Shown: in pieces, positions 5,900 to 9,723 of the stretch
Numbering within the stretch: position 1 is the first letter of the stretch
How the letters are laid out: the number at the start of each line of letters is the position of its first letter
Assembly (NCBI GenBank): GCA_019751475.1
Contig: JAIENH010000345.1
Coordinates: forward strand, 1 to 9,723
Length of the DNA: 9,723 nt
Source: Cyclobacteriaceae bacterium
GTDB lineage: Bacteria; Bacteroidota; Bacteroidia; Cytophagales; Cyclobacteriaceae
Direction of reading: 5' to 3'
Translations under genes and position numbers: made by a program
The notes under the pieces: generated by a model
Seen by the model: only the letters and a program-made list of their open reading frames with translations
The model's database searches: none
Told to the model about the DNA's origin: nothing

Positions 5900-7634
5900 G
5901 TATACCTAACTCCTTCAGTTGTTCTTCTGAAATGGTAGACGGAGTATCGATCATCATATCACGACCGGCATTGTTCTTGGGGAAGGCAATGAAATCGCGG
6001 ATAGAATCTGCTCCACCAAAAAGTGAGCAGAGACGGTCGAAGCCAAACGCAATGCCACCGTGCGGAGGAGCACCAAATTCAAACGCCTCCATGAGGAAGC
6101 CAAACTGCTTCTTGGCTTCTTCTTCCGTGAAGCCCAGTTTGCTGAACATCAGTTGCTGTGTGGGGCGGTCGTGAATACGGATAGAGCCACCGCCCACCTC
6201 CGTGCCATTGATCACCATATCATAAGCATTCGCTCTCACCTTGCCAGGATCCGTGTCTAGCAGTGACAAGTCTTCCCGCTTGGGTGAAGTGAATGGATGG
6301 TGCATAGCGTGGTAGCGTTTGGTTTCTTCGTTCCATTCCAGCAAGGGGAAGTCGAGTACCCACAGGGCGGAGAATTTATTTTTATCGCGCAGGCCCAGTT
6401 TTTCTCCCATCAACAAGCGAAGCTCGTTGAGTTGTTTGCGGGTAGCATTTGTTTCACCAGATAAAATCAACACCAGGTCGCCTGGTTGTGCATTCATTTT
6501 TTCAGCCACGCGCTTCAGGTCATCGGCTGAATAAAATTTATCAACCGATGATTTGAATGAACCATCTGCTTTGCACTGAATATAGACCAATCCTTTCGCT
6601 CCAATTTGAGGCCGCTTCACAAACTCTGTAAGTTCATCCAATTGCTTACGGGTGTACTCGGCACAGCCGCTCGCGCTGATGCCCACTACCAATTCAGCAC
6701 CATCAAACACCTGGAAGCCCTTTCCTTTGATCACATCGTTCAGCTCAACAAACTTCATATCAAAGCGAGTGTCGGGTTTGTCGGAGCCGTAGAACTTCAT
6801 GGCATCTGAATACGTCATGTGCGGCAAGGGTGGTATGTCAATGCCTTTCACGGATTTGAAAAGATGTTTTACCAATCCTTCAAACGTACTCAAGATATCT
6901 TCCTGCGTGATGAATGCCATCTCGCAGTCGATCTGGGTAAACTCCGGCTGGCGGTCGGCCCGGAGATCTTCATCGCGAAAGCATTTTACAATCTGATAGT
7001 AGCGATCAAAGCCACTTACCATCAATAGCTGCTTGAATGTTTGTGGAGATTGTGGCAAAGCATAAAACTCACCGTGATGAATGCGCGAAGGCACAACAAA
7101 GTCGCGGGCACCTTCGGGTGTCGATTTTATCAAGACAGGTGTCTCGACTTCGATGAAATTCAAACTGTCTAAATAAATGCGTGTCTGCTGCGCCATTTTG
7201 TGGCGCAACTGCAAGCTTTCACGAACAGGTGCTCTACGCAAATCAAGGTAACGATACGTCATGCGCAGGTCGTCACCACCGTCTGTTTCATCTTCAATGG
7301 TAAAGGGAGGGAGCTTCGACTCATTCAACACTTCAATTCTATCTACTTTTATTTCGATGGCCCCGGTAGGTATTTTGTCATTTTTCGAAAGACGTTCCGC
7401 CACGATACCTGTCACGCGTACCACAAACTCACGCCCAAGCTTTCGTGCCGAGATCATCAATGCTGCATCCGACTTTCCTTCTTCCAGGAAGAGTTGCGTG
7501 ATGCCGTACCGGTCGCGGAGGTCAATCCACAGCAAGCTGCCCTTGTCGCGCAGCCGTTGTACCCATCCCGTAAGGGTAACCGTCTTGTTGACATCGTTTA
7601 TTCTCAGTTCACCGCAGGTGTGTGTTCGTAGCAT
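5886..7634 (-). CDS. aspS: Aspartate--tRNA ligase (AspRS)
   Basis: A 582-residue class II synthetase of full bacterial AspRS length. It charges tRNA-Asp with aspartate in the cytoplasm. Domains in order: N-terminal OB-fold anticodon-binding domain (about 1-105, with [21 protein letters not shown]); motif 1 around 152-167 ending in VETPVL; motif 2 [14 protein letters not shown] at 219-232; the bacterial insertion (GAD) domain roughly 290-425; the YHAMHHPFT stretch at 441-449; and motif 3 [10 protein letters not shown] at 526-535. All catalytic motifs are intact. Residue 31 is Lys, not the His reported for some non-discriminating AspRS, which hints at a discriminating enzyme but does not prove it. 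ATG 7634 gives the expected [10 protein letters not shown] start. It heads a minus-strand run with the nucleotidyltransferase and barrel-like genes. Its promoter should lie in the 63 bases before the divergent gene at 7698, or inside that gene, but no clear TAnnTTTG is seen on this strand. Confidence 0.97.
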   Translation of the reverse strand: MLRTHTCGELRINDVNKTVTLTGWVQRLRDKGSLLWIDLRDRYGITQLFLEEGKSDAALMISARKLGREFVVRVTGIVAERLSKNDKIPTGAIEIKVDRIEVLNESKLPPFTIEDETDGGDDLRMTYRYLDLRRAPVRESLQLRHKMAQQTRIYLDSLNFIEVETPVLIKSTPEGARDFVVPSRIHHGEFYALPQSPQTFKQLLMVSGFDRYYQIVKCFRDEDLRADRQPEFTQIDCEMAFITQEDILSTFEGLVKHLFKSVKGIDIPPLPHMTYSDAMKFYGSDKPDTRFDMKFVELNDVIKGKGFQVFDGAELVVGISASGCAEYTRKQLDELTEFVKRPQIGAKGLVYIQCKADGSFKSSVDKFYSADDLKRVAEKMNAQPGDLVLILSGETNATRKQLNELRLLMGEKLGLRDKNKFSALWVLDFPLLEWNEETKRYHAMHHPFTSPKREDLSLLDTDPGKVRANAYDMVINGTEVGGGSIRIHDRPTQQLMFSKLGFTEEEAKKQFGFLMEAFEFGAPPHGGIAFGFDRLCSLFGGADSIRDFIAFPKNNAGRDMMIDTPSTISEEQLKELGIQVRP

Positions 7635-7644
7635 CTTATTTCAC

Positions 7645-7652
7645 TAATTTTG
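7645..7652 (+). promoter_or_regulatory. -7 element for the small secreted gene and tadA
   Basis: TAATTTTG matches TAnnTTTG exactly. A start near 7658-7660 leaves a leader of about 40 bases to ATG 7698. The expected TTG about 20 bases upstream is not clear (only TTC near 7625), so this is half a promoter by sequence. It lies only 10 bases from the divergent aspS start codon. Confidence 0.45.
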
Positions 7653-7697
7653 GGCGCGCAAGTTAATAAACCTTACCTGTTTATCGTTATTCCGGCC

Positions 7698-8246
7698 ATG
7701 ATGAAATACGCAGTGATTATTGTCTTTTTGGTGACCACGTCATTCACGAATGCCAAATTGGTGAAAACGAAAGTGACGGACGATATAACCGTGTCTCTCC
7801 CGACCGAAATGTTTCCGATGACACCGGATGATGTGGCCCAGCGCTATCCATCCGTACGAGCCCCGTTAGGCGCCTTTACCAATCAGGATCGGGTGGTAGA
7901 TTTTAGTGTGAATATTTCTGCTACCAACTGGCCTGACGGAGACGCGGTGATGGCTCAGGAGTTTTTTAAAGCCAGTCTTTACAATCTTTACGACCGACTC
8001 GAACCAATTGACGAAGGCACCCACCTGTTGAAAAAAAAGAAGTTCTTCTTTTTTGAGTTTGAATCGCGCATCAGCGGAGACAGACGCAAGCAGGGATTTT
8101 CAGATCCTGTTCTTCGATACACATACATTCAATATCTCGTAGAGCCGGACCGCACGTTGGTGTTTACCTTCAGTTGCCCGAAAGATTTGCGCGAGGATTG
8201 GCAAACCACAGCACGCGAGATCATGAAGAGCGTGCGCGTGCGATAA
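7698..8246 (+). CDS. Small secreted protein of unknown function, DcrB/PsbP-like by appearance
   Basis: A 182-residue protein with a Sec signal peptide (MMKYAVIIVFLVTTSFTNA, cleavage before KLV). The mature part has no catalytic motif I recognise. Its order (DDITVSLPTEMF, a conserved-looking RYPSVRAPLGAFTNQDR, a strand VVDFSVNIS, a helix EFFKASLYNLYDRLE, a FFFFEFESRI strand, a YIQYLVEPDRTLVFTFSCP hairpin, and a final amphipathic helix WQTTAREIMKSVRVR) resembles the PsbP/DcrB (DUF1795) alpha-beta sandwich. That is inferred from pattern only. There are two adjacent ATGs at 7698 and 7701, either of which gives the same mature protein; an upstream TTG at 7650 in the same frame would sit on the -7 element and is rejected. 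Residues 112-119 are KKKKFFFF, encoded by a self-complementary tract. tadA begins two bases after the stop, so the pair is likely cotranscribed. Confidence 0.75.
   Translation: MMKYAVIIVFLVTTSFTNAKLVKTKVTDDITVSLPTEMFPMTPDDVAQRYPSVRAPLGAFTNQDRVVDFSVNISATNWPDGDAVMAQEFFKASLYNLYDRLEPIDEGTHLLKKKKFFFFEFESRISGDRRKQGFSDPVLRYTYIQYLVEPDRTLVFTFSCPKDLREDWQTTAREIMKSVRVR
8033..8054. repeat. Perfect 10-bp inverted repeat inside the small secreted gene
   Basis: AAAAAAGAAG (8033-8042) and CTTCTTTTTT (8045-8054) are exact inverse complements separated by TT. The tract encodes KKKKFFFF and contains, in frame, the slippery heptamer A AAA AAG (8033-8039). The stem is mostly A-T and the loop so short that the inner pairs would open, so in RNA it would be a weak hairpin followed by U residues. 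It may simply follow from the codon choice for Lys4-Phe4. Confidence 0.5.
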
Positions 8247-8248
8247 GC

Positions 8249-8695
8249 ATGGAGCTATACACAGACGATTATTTTATGAGCGAGGCTTTGAAAGAAGCCC
8301 GCAAAGCATTTGACGATGGTGAGGTGCCGGTCGGAGCGGTGGTGGTGTGCAAGAATAAAATTATTGCCCGCGCCCATAACCAAACCGAGCGACTGACCGA
8401 TGCCACGGCTCATGCAGAGATGCTCGCCATTACCTCCGCTGCCAACTACCTTGGATCAAAATACCTGGACGAATGCACACTCTATGTTACGTTGGAGCCG
8501 TGTGTGATGTGTGCCGGTGCCCTTCACTGGACGCAGTTACAAAAGCTTGTGTTTGGTGCAGAAGACGGTCAGCGTGGTTATAGCCTGGTGTCTACTCCGT
8601 TGCTTCATCCGCGCACCGAGGTAGTGAAAGGTATTCATCAACAAGAGAGCAAAGAACTTGTACTTCGATTTTTTAGGAAGCTGCGCGAGAATTAG
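8249..8695 (+). CDS. tadA: tRNA-specific adenosine deaminase TadA
   Basis: A 148-residue zinc deaminase of the cytidine/deoxycytidylate deaminase fold, normal length for TadA. It converts A34 to inosine in the anticodon of tRNA-Arg(ACG), allowing decoding of CGN arginine codons. The metal ligands are His55 in HAEM (55-58), with catalytic Glu57, and Cys85 and Cys88 in PCVMCAGA (84-91). The N-terminal MSEALKEARKAFDDGEVPVGAVVV and the region after the zinc site (KLVFGAEDGQRGY) are typical of TadA and not of guanine or cytosine deaminases. The frame stays open to an ATG at 8174 inside the preceding gene, but ATG 8249, two bases after that gene's TAA, gives the canonical start MELYTDDYFM. It is probably cotranscribed with, and translationally coupled to, the small secreted gene. 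Confidence 0.95.
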   Translation: MELYTDDYFMSEALKEARKAFDDGEVPVGAVVVCKNKIIARAHNQTERLTDATAHAEMLAITSAANYLGSKYLDECTLYVTLEPCVMCAGALHWTQLQKLVFGAEDGQRGYSLVSTPLLHPRTEVVKGIHQQESKELVLRFFRKLREN

Positions 8696-8723
8696 CAGGC
8701 CCGCTGCATCTTGATTTACCTCC

Positions 8724-8754
8724 TTGATTGCCTTTCAGATCTGTCATACATTTG
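8724..8754 (+). promoter_or_regulatory. Bacteroidota-type promoter for the glycoside hydrolase gene
   Basis: TTG (8724-8726), 20 bases, then TACATTTG (8747-8754) gives both elements of the Bacteroidota promoter with the usual spacing. Transcription would start about 8760, leaving a leader of roughly ten bases before ATG 8770. It separates this gene from tadA, which ends at 8695. Confidence 0.62.
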
Positions 8755-8769
8755 ATAAAAGCACTTTGT

Positions 8770-9723
8770 ATGAAATACGTAGCCTTTCTTCTGGTTTGTT
8801 TAACAGCATTTCCACTCGCTGCCCAGTGGCAAGTCTCTGTGGTAGAAAAACCAGACAACACTTCGCTCAATAGTCATTACGCTACCAATCAACCTCCTTT
8901 GAAGCCGCAGCACCTGGTAAAGTTGCCAGTGGGCAACATCAAGCCGGGCGGATGGTTGCTTAAAAACCTGGAGCTGCAACGCGATGGCCTGACCGGGCAG
9001 TTGGGTGAAATCAGTGCGTGGCTTACGAAGAAAAACAATGCTTGGCTAAACAAAGACGGCACGGGCGACTGGGGTTGGGAGGAAATGCCTTACTGGCTCA
9101 AGGGCTACGCCAACATTGGCTACGTGCTCAACGACAAAAAAATGATAGACGAGGCCATGGTGTGGATCAACGGCACACTCAATAGCCAGCGCGACAACGG
9201 TGACTTTGGCCCATATGTAATTCGCAAGACAACTGGCAAGCGCGACTTGTGGGCGCAGATGCTGATGCTCTTTGTTTTGCAATCGTACTATGAATACAGC
9301 CACGACCCGCGTGTAATCACCCACATGACGAAGTACTTCAAATGGCAACTCACCATTCCTGAAAATGATTTTCTTACCGACTACTGGGAGAACAGCCGCG
9401 GAGGCGACAACTTATACAGTGTGTACTGGTTGTATAACATCACAGAAGAAAAATGGCTGCTAGAACTCGCTTTCAAAATCCATCGCAACACCGCCAACTG
9501 GAAGTTAAAAAACTGGCTTCCCAACTGGCACAATGTCAATATTGCACAATGCTTTCGCGAACCAGCCACCTACTATCAGCAGAGTGGTGACCCGACAGAC
9601 CTGAAGGCCAGCTACGACAATCAGAGTTTTATTCGTGAACTGTACGGGCAAGTACCGGGTGGTATGTTTGGCTCGGATGAAAATTCCCGTAAGGGATACC
9701 ACGACCCACGCCAGGCGGTGGAG
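8770..9723 (+). CDS. Secreted GH127/DUF1680-type glycoside hydrolase (beta-L-arabinofuranosidase-like), 3' end outside window
   Basis: The first 318 codons are present and the frame is open at the window edge; full-length relatives are about 600-800 residues. A Sec signal peptide (MKYVAFLLVCLTAFPLAA) is followed by the DUF1680 opening: LPVGNIKPGGWL (52-63), LQRDGLTGQLGE (69-80), WGWEEMPYWLKGYANIGYVLND (101-122) and SQRDNGDFGP (139-148). These are the conserved entry strand, active-site rim and helices of the (alpha/alpha)6 barrel of GH127 beta-L-arabinofuranosidases. PGGMFGSDENSR (296-307) is the stretch that usually precedes the zinc/catalytic E-x-C region, so Glu318 may be that Glu, with its Cys just beyond the edge. 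Likely role: removal of terminal arabinofuranose or a related sugar from plant or microbial polysaccharide, in the periplasm or outside the cell. Family certainty is good; sugar specificity is not, because DUF1680 contains several activities. It has its own promoter. Confidence 0.85.
   Translation, partial: MKYVAFLLVCLTAFPLAAQWQVSVVEKPDNTSLNSHYATNQPPLKPQHLVKLPVGNIKPGGWLLKNLELQRDGLTGQLGEISAWLTKKNNAWLNKDGTGDWGWEEMPYWLKGYANIGYVLNDKKMIDEAMVWINGTLNSQRDNGDFGPYVIRKTTGKRDLWAQMLMLFVLQSYYEYSHDPRVITHMTKYFKWQLTIPENDFLTDYWENSRGGDNLYSVYWLYNITEEKWLLELAFKIHRNTANWKLKNWLPNWHNVNIAQCFREPATYYQQSGDPTDLKASYDNQSFIRELYGQVPGGMFGSDENSRKGYHDPRQAVE

Noticed and set aside
7261..7647. Long plus-strand open frame opposite the start of aspS
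   Set aside because: It lies antisense to a highly conserved coding sequence, its protein is a Ser/Arg-rich composition typical of shadow frames, and it has no recognisable domain.
8696..8710. GCAG/CTGC short inverted repeat just after tadA as a terminator
   Set aside because: The stem is only four pairs and no T-tract follows.

Overview
The window reads as an ordinary chromosomal stretch of a Bacteroidota bacterium, most likely from the Cytophagales side of the phylum. The evidence is an AspRS and a TadA of bacterial type, a PorT/SprT-type protein of the type IX secretion (T9SS)/gliding machinery directly behind ubiE, promoters that fit the Bacteroidota pattern (TTTG or TTG, about 20 bp, TAnnTTTG), very short leaders and almost no Shine-Dalgarno sequences. 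No mobile element, CRISPR array, rRNA or tRNA gene was seen. Coding density is very high, and no gap between genes reaches 100 bases.

There are four transcription blocks. (1) Minus strand, 1422 to 24: a Uma2-family putative nuclease, then a secreted alpha/beta hydrolase. (2) Plus strand, 1512 to 4517: ubiE/menG (menaquinone methyltransferase), porT overlapping it by 52 bases, an SDR oxidoreductase starting on the base after the porT stop, and a bestrophin-like membrane protein 52 bases later. Blocks 1 and 2 diverge from an 89-base region in which the two promoters appear to overlap. (3) Minus strand, 7634 to 4521: aspS, then an orphan nucleotidyltransferase of AbiEii/DUF6036 type, then a secreted beta-barrel-like protein. 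This block converges on block 2 with only 3 bases between stop codons. (4) Plus strand, 7698 to the window end: a small secreted protein of unknown function, tadA two bases behind it, and then, from its own promoter, the N-terminal 318 codons of a secreted GH127/DUF1680-type glycoside hydrolase that runs off the window.

Functionally this is mostly housekeeping: respiratory quinone synthesis (UbiE/MenG), translation (AspRS, TadA) and envelope functions (PorT, the barrel-like protein, the bestrophin-like protein, the glycosidase). The items that most deserve a second look are the antitoxin-less nucleotidyltransferase placed behind aspS, the overlapping divergent promoters, the ubiE/porT dual-coding overlap, and a hairpin-forming A8/T6 tract inside the small secreted gene. 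I do not see a convincing new multi-gene system here.
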